From NCBI RefSeq assembly GCF_003353425.1, contig NZ_QRAO01000001.1, positions 62,001 through 126,000 of the forward strand: a stretch of 64,000 nucleotides of DNA, written 5' to 3'. Source of the stretch: Marinirhabdus gelatinilytica. Lineage in GTDB: Bacteria; Bacteroidota; Bacteroidia; Flavobacteriales; Flavobacteriaceae. Below are positions 36,845 to 44,648 of the stretch, piece after piece. How positions within the stretch are numbered: the stretch's first letter is position 1; each line of letters begins with the position of its first letter. The notes under the pieces were generated by a model. That model was not told the DNA's origin, made no database searches, and worked only from the letters and a program-made list of their open reading frames with translations. Both the position numbers and the translations under genes were made by a program.

Positions 36845-37360
36845 ATGAAAAAAACATTCTATTTTTTGCTCTCAATTTTAGTGTTAATTTCTTGTTCTAA
36901 AAATGATGACTCTAATACTCCTGAAAATGAAATGGAGATGGAAATGGAAGCAGATCTGATTATTGGAAGCTGGAAACCAATTAAACAGGTTAATTTTTAT
37001 GAAGATGGCACTTCTGACACCTATAACTATTCATCGTGCCAACAACAGAGTCGATATATTTTTGAGATAAATAGTAATTATGATTTCTACAATTATAATC
37101 CTGATGGAAATGGAGATTGTGTGATAACAGAAGTTAATCCAGAATTTATAGAAGGAGTATGGGAAAAACTATCGGAGGGTGTTTATAAATTAACGAGTAC
37201 TTATTTCAACAACGTCACTCAAGAAAATGAAACCCAAATATACATTACCGATGAGATCTTGTTCCCCAACTCAAACAAAATGAGATGGAGAGTAAATACA
37301 AATGATGTCTACAATGGCAATAATCGTGATTATTACTATACCGAGTTTAATAAAGATTAA
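36845..37360 (+). CDS. Lipocalin-like lipoprotein
   Basis: 171 residues. Signal peptide with lipobox at LISC; after the Cys comes SKNDDSN, an acidic patch of the kind that exports flavobacterial lipoproteins to the cell surface, and then an EMEMEMEA linker. The mature part begins IIGSWKPIKQVNFYEDG and ends with RWRVNTNDV-type strands, the pattern of lipocalin-like domains common in Bacteroidota (GxW near the N-terminus). Ligand unknown. It lies in the AT-rich patch and is transcribed alone, convergent with brnQ. Confidence 0.65.
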   Translation: MKKTFYFLLSILVLISCSKNDDSNTPENEMEMEMEADLIIGSWKPIKQVNFYEDGTSDTYNYSSCQQQSRYIFEINSNYDFYNYNPDGNGDCVITEVNPEFIEGVWEKLSEGVYKLTSTYFNNVTQENETQIYITDEILFPNSNKMRWRVNTNDVYNGNNRDYYYTEFNKD

Positions 37361-37401
37361 AACCCCTTTTTGTAAAGTGTATGGCACAAACTAAAAGCCT
37401 C

Positions 37402-38697
37402 CTAGCCACGACCCTTCAACTCATCTTTCCTTCCACCTACTAATGAATACAAATTAAACCCAACAAAGGCAACCAAAGCCGGTAACACCCAACCCATACT
37501 CTCGGCGGAAAGGGGGATGTAGTTTTTTATTCCGTCCAGGGAACCCTCAGCAACAAAAAACTGGAGAAAATCTGGAATACTAAAAATAATAGTGGTTATG
37601 ACCACACTACGAAACACCTGTTTACTCGCAAACCTTTCGGGGAGCACATTCAGCAAGATAAGTACTATGGTAATAGGGTAAATAAACATCAAGGCCGGCA
37701 GTGCAATGTCTATAATATAATGTACATCAAACTGGCCCACGGCAACACCAATGATGCAACCCACCACCGCAGTTATAGTATATGCACGTTGGGAGTTTCC
37801 AGCCAGTTTTTTTACAAAATCGGCTGTTCCCGTCACAATACCCACAGCCGTTGTAAAGCACGCCAAAGCTACCAAGACAGCCAAAAATGCCGTACCAATA
37901 CTACCCAAAGTATTTGTAGAAAGTAGCGTGAGCAATTCGGTCCTATTTTCTATTTGCAAACTATCGCTATAGGTAGCGCCCAAGACTATGAGTCCGCCGT
38001 AGATTACAAACAGCCCAATCCCTGCCAACAGACCGGAGCGGGCGATCATCTTCTTTTTTTCGCCATAATTGAATTTCCCTTGCAACGCCAGTGAGATTAC
38101 GATAACCGCACCTACTACCACTCCCCCAATGGCATCGAAGGTTTGGTATCCCTCTAAAATTCCGCCGGTAAAAGAGTTTTCAAAAACAGCGTTGCGCATG
38201 GGTTCCGTTTCAGCAAACAGGCCAATGCCAATAATGCACAAGAGGATAGCTATAATCAATGGCGTTAGGAATTTACCGATGAGACTGAGGATTTTCGTTC
38301 GGTTTAAGGCAAAGACCAGCACCACTACAAAATAGACCGAACTCAACCAAAGGGAAGAAATTTCGAAATAGGGCTGTATGGCCATTTCATAGGTAACCGA
38401 AGCAGTACGTGGCGAGGGCAAACTAATGGAGATTGCATACACGATCACCGCATAAACAACCGCAAACACTGGCGATACCTTATTTGCAAAATCCAACATG
38501 GTACCCTGCAGGCGTGCGTGCCCATAAATTGCCAAAATGGGGATGACCACTGCCGAGAGGGCAAAGCCCACGGTAACCAGCAACCAATCCTCGCCAGCAT
38601 TGTACCCCAAAAACGGCGGCAAGATTAAATTTCCCGCTCCAAAGAAAAGTGAGAAAAGAGCAAAGGCTATGACGAAAGTCTGTTTAACGGAATTCAA
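37402..38697 (-). CDS. brnQ: Branched-chain amino acid transport system II carrier protein
   Basis: 431 residues with about 12 transmembrane helices. The signature FALFSLFFGAGNLILPPFLGY stands at the N-terminus, and ISLPSPRTASVTYEMAIQP plus FDAIGGVVVGAVIV further in, all hallmarks of BrnQ (LIVCS family) symporters that import Leu, Ile and Val with Na+ or H+. The start is TTG: this places the family's N-terminal motif correctly and no ATG is in frame upstream. Divergent from the alpha/beta hydrolase gene with only 41 bp between the starts, so their promoters overlap. Confidence 0.93.
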   Translation of the reverse strand: MNSVKQTFVIAFALFSLFFGAGNLILPPFLGYNAGEDWLLVTVGFALSAVVIPILAIYGHARLQGTMLDFANKVSPVFAVVYAVIVYAISISLPSPRTASVTYEMAIQPYFEISSLWLSSVYFVVVLVFALNRTKILSLIGKFLTPLIIAILLCIIGIGLFAETEPMRNAVFENSFTGGILEGYQTFDAIGGVVVGAVIVISLALQGKFNYGEKKKMIARSGLLAGIGLFVIYGGLIVLGATYSDSLQIENRTELLTLLSTNTLGSIGTAFLAVLVALACFTTAVGIVTGTADFVKKLAGNSQRAYTITAVVGCIIGVAVGQFDVHYIIDIALPALMFIYPITIVLILLNVLPERFASKQVFRSVVITTIIFSIPDFLQFFVAEGSLDGIKNYIPLSAESMGWVLPALVAFVGFNLYSLVGGRKDELKGRG

Positions 38698-38738
38698 AAA
38701 GTGTAGTTTTGCTATAATTAGCTTCCGAAGATATAAAA

Positions 38739-39527
38739 ATGATTTTCCACTACAACAATTCTAGCATTTATTACACCGCACAAGGTTCAGGCCCCACTAT
38801 AGTATTATTGCACGGTTTCCTGGAAAGCAGCACTATGTGGGAGCAGATAGTACCAACATTGGTAAGCAAAAGAAAAATTATTACCATAGACTTTCCCGGC
38901 CACGGAGCAAGTGATGCTATTGCTGAAGAACACACCATGGAGCTGTTTGCCGAAGTTGTCTTTACGCTCTTGGACCATTTGCAAATTTCTACAGTAACCT
39001 TAATAGGACACTCCATGGGTGGTTACGTGGCCATGGCCATGGCAGAGGCGCATCCAGAAAGGATTGAGAAACTGGTATTGCTCAACTCCACTCCTGCGGC
39101 AGATAGCGAGGAACGTAAACTGAATCGTGCACGGGCCCTAAAGCTAGTCCCTAAAGCAAAGGAGGCATTTGTGAGTATGGCCATAACCAATCTTTTTACC
39201 GAAGTGTCTCGCCAAAAACTTCAGCCTGAAATTGAATCCCTAAAAACTGAAGCACTGCAAATGACAGCACAAGGGATCACTGCAGCAATCGCAGGGATGA
39301 AAAACCGAAAAGACAGGACAGAGGTATTGAAAAGCTTTACAAGCCCAAAATTTATGATTTGTGGTACTGAAGACCCCATATTGACCTTCCAAGAATGCAA
39401 AAGCATTGCCAATACCAGTGATTGCAGGCTATTCGAGCTAGAGAGTGGACATATGAGCCATCTTGAAAAATTTCAGGAAATTGTTAAAATTTTGCATTTC
39501 GTCGAAAATATTTGCATTTCGTCGTAA
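38739..39527 (+). CDS. Alpha/beta-fold hydrolase (MenH/BioH-like)
   Basis: 262 residues. The oxyanion HGFLESSTMW motif and nucleophile elbow GHSMGGYVAM (Ser about 89) are intact. The acid is Asp in CGTEDPILTF and the His is in ESGHMSHLEKF, so the catalytic triad is complete. Sequence-wise it resembles the MenH/BioH type of small hydrolases, but the substrate cannot be read. No menaquinone genes lie nearby. The last 35 bp contain a 14-bp direct repeat, so the C-terminal tail (ENICISS) may be a recent extension. Confidence 0.88.
   Translation: MIFHYNNSSIYYTAQGSGPTIVLLHGFLESSTMWEQIVPTLVSKRKIITIDFPGHGASDAIAEEHTMELFAEVVFTLLDHLQISTVTLIGHSMGGYVAMAMAEAHPERIEKLVLLNSTPAADSEERKLNRARALKLVPKAKEAFVSMAITNLFTEVSRQKLQPEIESLKTEALQMTAQGITAAIAGMKNRKDRTEVLKSFTSPKFMICGTEDPILTFQECKSIANTSDCRLFELESGHMSHLEKFQEIVKILHFVENICISS
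39491..39524 (+). repeat. Two-copy direct repeat at the end of the hydrolase gene
   Basis: TTTGCATTTCGTCG occurs at 39491-39504 and 39511-39524, period 20 bp. Because 20 is not a multiple of three the two copies are read in different frames, and the second encodes the last residues of the protein. Confidence 0.6.
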
Positions 39528-39589
39528 TTGTTTAAAAAATTAATTTACATTTATCACTTCAAAACAAAAAAACCTAAACCCTAAAAACC

Positions 39590-39832
39590 ATGGAAAAATT
39601 CCCCACTTCTCCATTTTCACTGTTGAGCATTGTATGCGCAACCTTTGGCCATGACTATATTGTGAGCCGAAAAATAACAAACCATATCAACGAATATACC
39701 TGCGCCCACTGTGGCAAGGAAGTAACCGACAATATGCAGGGCACGGTTGAGATTCTTACTGCCAGGATACGCAAAGCTAATAGTGCATTAGCTTCATTCT
39801 ACATTAAGAAAACCCAAAAAATTCCTGCTTAA
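39590..39832 (+). CDS. Small Cys/His zinc-ribbon-like protein, copy 1
   Basis: 80 residues. Metal-site candidates: CATFGHDY near residue 16 (Cys, then His five residues later) and YTCAHCGKEVT (CxxC). This C-x4-H plus CxxC pattern is like DUF1660-type small zinc proteins. A Lys/Arg-rich C-terminus follows. The gene starts 7 bp upstream of a second gene with the same pattern, so the two form a tandem pair. No signal peptide; likely cytoplasmic. Function unknown. Confidence 0.65.
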   Translation: MEKFPTSPFSLLSIVCATFGHDYIVSRKITNHINEYTCAHCGKEVTDNMQGTVEILTARIRKANSALASFYIKKTQKIPA

Positions 39833-39839
39833 GCTATCC

Positions 39840-40031
39840 ATGAAAATCTTTTCCTGTAAAATAACCGGGCACAACCTTAACGAGCTTACAAACAATGCGC
39901 TGTACGTAAAAGAGTACGAGTGTGCCAAATGCAAGCAACAGTTCACAACCGATGGATATGGAAGACTGGTAAAACTTACCCGTTACTGGAAAGAGAACAA
40001 TAAGTATTTTGCCACTTTTATAAAAAGCTAG
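39840..40031 (+). CDS. Small Cys/His zinc-ribbon-like protein, copy 2
   Basis: 63 residues, with the same layout as the gene 7 bp upstream: SCKITGHNLNEL (C-x4-H) then EYECAKCKQQFT (CxxC), followed by a basic tail with LVKLTRYWKENN. The spacing of the four ligands is similar in both (about 27-33 residues between the halves), so they are paralogs despite low overall identity. The 3' end nearly touches the convergent thiL stop. Function unknown; a zinc-stabilised RNA- or protein-binding module is one guess. Confidence 0.6.
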   Translation: MKIFSCKITGHNLNELTNNALYVKEYECAKCKQQFTTDGYGRLVKLTRYWKENNKYFATFIKS

Positions 40032-40036
40032 ATCTT

Positions 40037-41098
40037 TTAGCCATCTGCTTCATCCTCTAGTGCATTCCAGCCCCTAGCGATCAATTCAATTTTTGTGTTG
40101 GCACGGGTAATAAGATGCATTCCCTCATTTTCCTTGGTTATATGGCCTATAACAGATAAGTGTGGATTGCCTTTTATTTTTGGGAAATCTTCAGTAGCAA
40201 CGGTAAAGAGCAATTCATAATCCTCCCCACCACTCAACGCTATAGTGGTACTGTCCATATTAAATTCCTCACAGGTTGAAATCACCTGGGGATCTAACGG
40301 TATTTTATCTTCATAAAGGTTACAGCCCACCATGGAGCTCTTACAAATATGGATTATCTCACTAGAAAGGCCGTCGCTAATATCTATCATAGCTGTGGGT
40401 TGCACCTCTAGTTCTGCCAGTAAGCCTGGGATGTCTCTTCTTGCTTCGGGCTTCAATTGCCGCTCTACCAAGTAACTGTACTTCTCAAGATCTGGTTGTG
40501 CATTGGGGTTAACTTTAAAAACCTCTTTTTCTCGCTCCAAAACCTGTAATCCTAGATAAGCAGCACCCAGATCGCCCGTCACCACGAGCAAATCATTTTC
40601 CTTGGCACCAGATCTATAGGTTATTTTTTTGGCCTCTGCTTCGCCTAGGGCTGTCACGCTTATAATCAACCCCGAAGTTGAAGAAGTAGTGTCGCCTCCA
40701 ATAACGTCTATTTTATATAGTTCGGCAGCAGTTTGTATCCCTGCGTACAGTTCTTCCATAGCTTCAACGGGAAACCTATTGGAAATAGCTACCGAAACAG
40801 TGATCTGTTTTGCTGTGGCATTCATTGCGTAAACGTCAGAAAGGTTTACCATCACAGCCTTGTAGCCCAAATGCTTTAATGGCATGTACGAAAGATCAAA
40901 ATGTACCCCTTCTACCAACATATCTGTAGTGACCACCAGTTGCGTGTTCTTTTCAGCAGCAATAACAGCAGCATCATCTCCAATTCCCTTTACAGTGGTT
41001 GTATGCTGAATTTTAAAATGCTTGGTGAGATGGTCTATGAGGCCAAACTCTCCCAGAGCCGAAATTGGGGTGGTTGCATTGTCTTTATTTTCAAACAT
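40037..41098 (-). CDS. thiL: Thiamine-monophosphate kinase
   Basis: 353 residues from ATG 41098 (an upstream ATG would add 14 residues lying over the -7 box). It converts thiamine phosphate to thiamine diphosphate with ATP. Motifs of the PurM-like family: LGEFGLIDHL at the start, KGIGDDAAVI, TTDMLVEGVHFDL, LGYKAVMVNLSDVYAM, DVIGGDTTSS, AMIDISDGLSSEIIHICK and SGGEDYELLF. No other thiamine genes and no TPP riboswitch were seen nearby. Confidence 0.95.
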   Translation of the reverse strand: MFENKDNATTPISALGEFGLIDHLTKHFKIQHTTTVKGIGDDAAVIAAEKNTQLVVTTDMLVEGVHFDLSYMPLKHLGYKAVMVNLSDVYAMNATAKQITVSVAISNRFPVEAMEELYAGIQTAAELYKIDVIGGDTTSSTSGLIISVTALGEAEAKKITYRSGAKENDLLVVTGDLGAAYLGLQVLEREKEVFKVNPNAQPDLEKYSYLVERQLKPEARRDIPGLLAELEVQPTAMIDISDGLSSEIIHICKSSMVGCNLYEDKIPLDPQVISTCEEFNMDSTTIALSGGEDYELLFTVATEDFPKIKGNPHLSVIGHITKENEGMHLITRANTKIELIARGWNALEDEADG

Positions 41099-41123
41099 AG
41101 TGCTTTCTTTGTGAGTGGAATTG

Positions 41124-41131
41124 CAAAAATA
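41124..41131 (-). promoter_or_regulatory. Candidate -7 box for thiL
   Basis: Minus-strand TATTTTTG, 25 bp before the chosen thiL ATG. No TTG was found at -33 spacing, so one-box support only; it favours the shorter start. Confidence 0.4.
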
Positions 41132-41163
41132 CGGCTTCATTTATAAACCACGACCGCTTGTTG

Positions 41164-41194
41164 TTGTATTTTCAAGTAAGGTTGTCTATCTTGG
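41164..41194 (+). promoter_or_regulatory. Candidate promoter of the choice-of-anchor-B lipoprotein gene
   Basis: TTG (41164-41166), 20-bp spacer, TATCTTGG (41187-41194), one base off TANNTTTG. It ends 19 bp before the chosen ATG at 41214 and supports that start. Confidence 0.5.
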
Positions 41195-41213
41195 GAAGAC
41201 AAAGCAAGCGTCC

Positions 41214-42473
41214 ATGAAAAAAATTGTACTCTTTTGTCTGGCGAGTTTTATCCTAATTGGATGTTCCGAAGACGATGACAACCCCATAGCTACACTTCCC
41301 GAAGACCCAATGGAAGACCCCCTTCAAGATCCACCTCCCCCACCCCCTCCTCTAACATTTCCAGCCCCTTGTGACTCAGGACTTGCCGGCGGTATTTTTC
41401 CCTGTAATGGCATTGACCTTGTTTATCACATAGACCTAGATGAACTGGACGCGGAAAAAGGCAACGATAGCTGGGGATGGACAGACCCCATTACCGGCAA
41501 GGAATATGCGCTTATGGGACTGGATAATGGCACCGCTTTTATAGACATCTCTAACCCATCGGCCCCTATTTATTTAGGAAAGCTGGAAACAGAAACCTCT
41601 GCCAGCTCTTGGAGGGATATAAAAGTTTTTAAGGACCACGCATTTGTTGTGAGCGAAGCACAGGGCCACGGGATGCAAGTGTTCGACCTTACAAGGTTGC
41701 GGGATGTAACAAATCCTCCACAAAATTTTTCTACGGATGCCGAATACACCGGTTTTGGCAGCGCCCACAATATTGTTATCAATGAAGACTCTGGCTTTGC
41801 GTATGCAGTGGGCACACAAACATTTGATGGAGGCCCTCATTTTATAGACATTAACGATCCTACAAACCCACAAGGAGCAGGCGGATATGCCATGGGCTCC
41901 TATAGTCATGACGCACAAGTGGTCACTTATAACGGTCCCGACACAGAGTATACGGGAAGGGAAATCCTTATAGGCAGCAACGAGAATGAAGTGGTTCTTG
42001 TTGATATCACGGACAAAGCCAATCCAGTTCCCGTATCCACTATTTCCTACGACCAAGTGGGTTACACCCACCAAGGATGGTTTACTGAAGACCAATCCTA
42101 TTTTTTGTTGGGCGACGAGCTGGATGAACTTAATTTTGGCTTTGGCTCCAGAACTATTGTTTTCGATTTTACAGATCTGGACAATCCAATGCTTCATTTT
42201 GAGTACGATGGCCCTACTGCTGCCATAGACCACAATGGGTACGTAAATGGGGATAGGTATTATCTTGCAAACTATACTGCTGGCTTGCGAATTATAGATG
42301 TTTCAGGAATAGGGAATGGCTCTATTTCCGAAATGGGATCCTTCGATTCGTTTACACAAAACAACAACCCGTCATTTAACGGTGCTTGGAGCGTATTTCC
42401 TTATTTTGATAGCGGACATATCATCATAAGCGATATTGACAGTGGTTTCTATCTTGTTAAGCCCACGTTTTAG
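41214..42473 (+). CDS. Choice-of-anchor B family lipoprotein (LVIVD-type beta-propeller)
   Basis: 419 residues from ATG 41214 (an earlier in-frame ATG would bury the signal peptide). The lipobox ILIGC is followed by SEDDDNP, an acidic surface-export-like patch, and an Asp/Pro-rich linker with a run of seven Pro. The rest is a propeller with blades such as FIDISNPSAPIYLGKLE, VFDLTRLRDV and LVDITDKANPVPVS. Six histidines (142, 152, 185, 232, 286, 340; motifs GHGMQVF, SAHNIVIN, YSHDAQ, YTHQGW, DHNGY) recur at roughly blade length and are all kept in the paralog downstream. No known activity. It starts the cluster that ends with MbnP/MbnH; metal binding is my inference. Confidence 0.82.
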   Translation: MKKIVLFCLASFILIGCSEDDDNPIATLPEDPMEDPLQDPPPPPPPLTFPAPCDSGLAGGIFPCNGIDLVYHIDLDELDAEKGNDSWGWTDPITGKEYALMGLDNGTAFIDISNPSAPIYLGKLETETSASSWRDIKVFKDHAFVVSEAQGHGMQVFDLTRLRDVTNPPQNFSTDAEYTGFGSAHNIVINEDSGFAYAVGTQTFDGGPHFIDINDPTNPQGAGGYAMGSYSHDAQVVTYNGPDTEYTGREILIGSNENEVVLVDITDKANPVPVSTISYDQVGYTHQGWFTEDQSYFLLGDELDELNFGFGSRTIVFDFTDLDNPMLHFEYDGPTAAIDHNGYVNGDRYYLANYTAGLRIIDVSGIGNGSISEMGSFDSFTQNNNPSFNGAWSVFPYFDSGHIIISDIDSGFYLVKPTF

Positions 42474-42481
42474 TATATTTG
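42454..42481 (+). promoter_or_regulatory. Candidate promoter of the second propeller gene
   Basis: TTG (42454-42456), 17-bp spacer, TATATTTG (42474-42481, an exact TANNTTTG), directly after the stop of the first propeller gene and 130 bp before the next ATG. It suggests separate expression of the two paralogs, with a long leader. Confidence 0.5.
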
Positions 42482-42611
42482 CAAATCTTTTGATGTAATG
42501 CACCTTTTAATTGCTAAAATTTTAGCGATTTTTAAAATCTATTGCGCAATTTTTAAAAAAACATTTCGTTTCACCAATACTCATTTACTCATAAAACTTG
42601 AAACACTACTT

Positions 42612-44534
42612 ATGAAAAAAACACTACTTACGTTAGCTTTTTCCCTAACATCTACCATCGCACTTCTAGCCCAAACGCCCTGTACTGGTGGAAATGCGGG
42701 ACCATATCCATGTAATGGGTACGATTTGCAATCCCAATTCGATCTAAATGTACTTAACGCTGGAGCTGGAAACGACTCTTGGGGATGGACAGACCCTACC
42801 AATGGAGATGAGTATGCCATTGTGGGGCTATCCAACGGAACGGTTTTTATAGATATCACCAACCCAACAAATCCCACATACCTTGGTAAGCTCCCCACAC
42901 ACACCTCAAACAGTACTTGGAGAGATATAAAAGTGTACAACAATCACGCTTTCATAGTAAGCGAAGCTGGGGGACACGGAATGCAGGTGTTCGATCTTAC
43001 AAGACTTAGAAACGTACCTTCACCACCAACCACATTTACTGAAGATGCCCACTTCAATGGCTTTGGAAGTGCACACAACATTGTTATTAACGAAGATACC
43101 GGCTATGCGTATCCCGTGGGTGCAGCTCCTTTTAACGGAGGCCCCATTTTTATAAATATTCAAGACCCTCTTAATCCAGTTGAGGAAGGCGGGTACAGTA
43201 TGGACGCCTATAGTCACGATGCACAGATTGTAACCTACTGTGGTCCAGATCAAGATTATAATGGCAGGGAAATATTGATTGGAAGCAATGAGGATGAAGT
43301 CATTATTGCCGACATTACAGACAAAGCTAACCCCGTGAATATTTCCAGCATTTCATATTCAGATGTTGGATACACCCACCAAGGATGGTTTACCGAAGAC
43401 CAGCGCTTCTTCATCCTAGGAGACGAAACAGACGAACTTAACCTTGGTTTCAATACAAGGACCGTGGTTTTCGATTTTAACGACTTGGACAATCCTTCAT
43501 TGGCTTTTGAATATTCTGGGCCTTCTTCCGCAATAGACCATAACGGCTATACAAAGGGTGAGAAGTTTTACCTATCTAGCTACAGGGCTGGATTGCGTGT
43601 ATTGGATGTATCTGATATTGAAAATGGTAATATGACCGAAGAAGGTTTCTTCGACTCCTACCCCAATAACGACAATGCAAGTTTTAGTGGTGCTTGGAGT
43701 GTATACCCTTATTTTGAAAGTGGTAACATAGTAATAAGCGATATTAATAGAGGCTTCTTACTGGTGAAAGCACAAAATGGAGACACCACAAAACCAGTAG
43801 CAAGCTGTGTGACCACAACAGTAGAGTTAGATGCAGCTGGAAACGGTGAACTGAACCCACAAGAAGCTGCTAATGGTTCCACTGATGATGTAGGAATTGC
43901 AGGATATTTGGCCTGTGATAGGTTTTTTGATTGTACAGACATAGGCACCACAACAGTAGAAATTGAAGTATACGATGCCTTTGGGAACAGAGACACCTGT
44001 ACCGCCACTGTTGAAGTTGTAGATAATTTAGCTCCCGCAATCACTTGTCCGGCAGATGAAGAGGTGATGTACGACGCTGGACAAACCTTCTATACTGTGC
44101 CCGATTACATTGCTGCGGGCGAAGTTACTGCAACGGACAATTGTACAACAAGTTTGACCATTACCCAGGATCCACCTGCAGGCACACAACTTACAGCCGG
44201 TAATTATAATATTGTTTTTGAAAGTACGGATAACTCTTCCAACGTAGGCTCTTGTAGTTTTCAATTGGCCGTGGAAGTACCACTTTCGGTAGCCGAAAAC
44301 ACCTTGGAAGCTGGGCTGGATGTGTTTCCAAACCCAACAGCAGATTTATTGAACATCACTTCAAAGAATAGTGATATGCATACCATTTCAGTAGTGGATA
44401 TTACCGGTAAAACAGTTTATTTACAAGAAACTGCAGCCATAACTACTGCTACATTGGATGTTTCAACTTACTCAAAAGGAGTGTATTTTGTAACCATTAA
44501 CAATACGGTTACCAAGAAAATCATTAAAAAGTAA
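42612..44534 (+). CDS. Choice-of-anchor B family protein, T9SS-secreted paralog with HYR-like domains
   Basis: 640 residues from ATG 42612 with signal peptide to LLAQ. Residues about 20-395 are a close paralog of the lipoprotein propeller upstream: the same blade motifs (GNDSWGWTDP, WRDIKV, GHGMQVFDLTRLR, YTHQGWFTEDQ) and the same six His. Instead of a lipid anchor it carries two Cys-containing HYR-like beta-sandwiches (about 400-555: ASCVTTTVELDAAG, DNLAPAITCPADEE) and a type A sorting domain (FPNPTADLLN, VVDITGKTV, then KGVYFVTI, ending KKIIKK). So one propeller is tethered and the other exported by the type IX system. Confidence 0.85.
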   Translation: MKKTLLTLAFSLTSTIALLAQTPCTGGNAGPYPCNGYDLQSQFDLNVLNAGAGNDSWGWTDPTNGDEYAIVGLSNGTVFIDITNPTNPTYLGKLPTHTSNSTWRDIKVYNNHAFIVSEAGGHGMQVFDLTRLRNVPSPPTTFTEDAHFNGFGSAHNIVINEDTGYAYPVGAAPFNGGPIFINIQDPLNPVEEGGYSMDAYSHDAQIVTYCGPDQDYNGREILIGSNEDEVIIADITDKANPVNISSISYSDVGYTHQGWFTEDQRFFILGDETDELNLGFNTRTVVFDFNDLDNPSLAFEYSGPSSAIDHNGYTKGEKFYLSSYRAGLRVLDVSDIENGNMTEEGFFDSYPNNDNASFSGAWSVYPYFESGNIVISDINRGFLLVKAQNGDTTKPVASCVTTTVELDAAGNGELNPQEAANGSTDDVGIAGYLACDRFFDCTDIGTTTVEIEVYDAFGNRDTCTATVEVVDNLAPAITCPADEEVMYDAGQTFYTVPDYIAAGEVTATDNCTTSLTITQDPPAGTQLTAGNYNIVFESTDNSSNVGSCSFQLAVEVPLSVAENTLEAGLDVFPNPTADLLNITSKNSDMHTISVVDITGKTVYLQETAAITTATLDVSTYSKGVYFVTINNTVTKKIIKK

Positions 44535-44555
44535 GCATACAGCCTATAATACGAC

Positions 44556-44612
44556 ATAAAACTGGCATTGTAGATGGTTCTTAGGTGCCTAATACAGCCA
44601 GTTTTATTTTTA
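44556..44612 (+). terminator. Terminator-like hairpin after the second propeller gene
   Basis: ATAAAACTGGC (44556-44566) and GCCAGTTTTAT (44597-44607) are an 11-bp perfect stem; the 30-base loop holds the small palindrome TAGGTGCCTA. TTTTA follows. The large loop makes it less typical, but the stem is exact. Confidence 0.55.
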
Positions 44613-44648
44613 GCAAACACATTAAATGACCTAAACAATCCAACAGCT

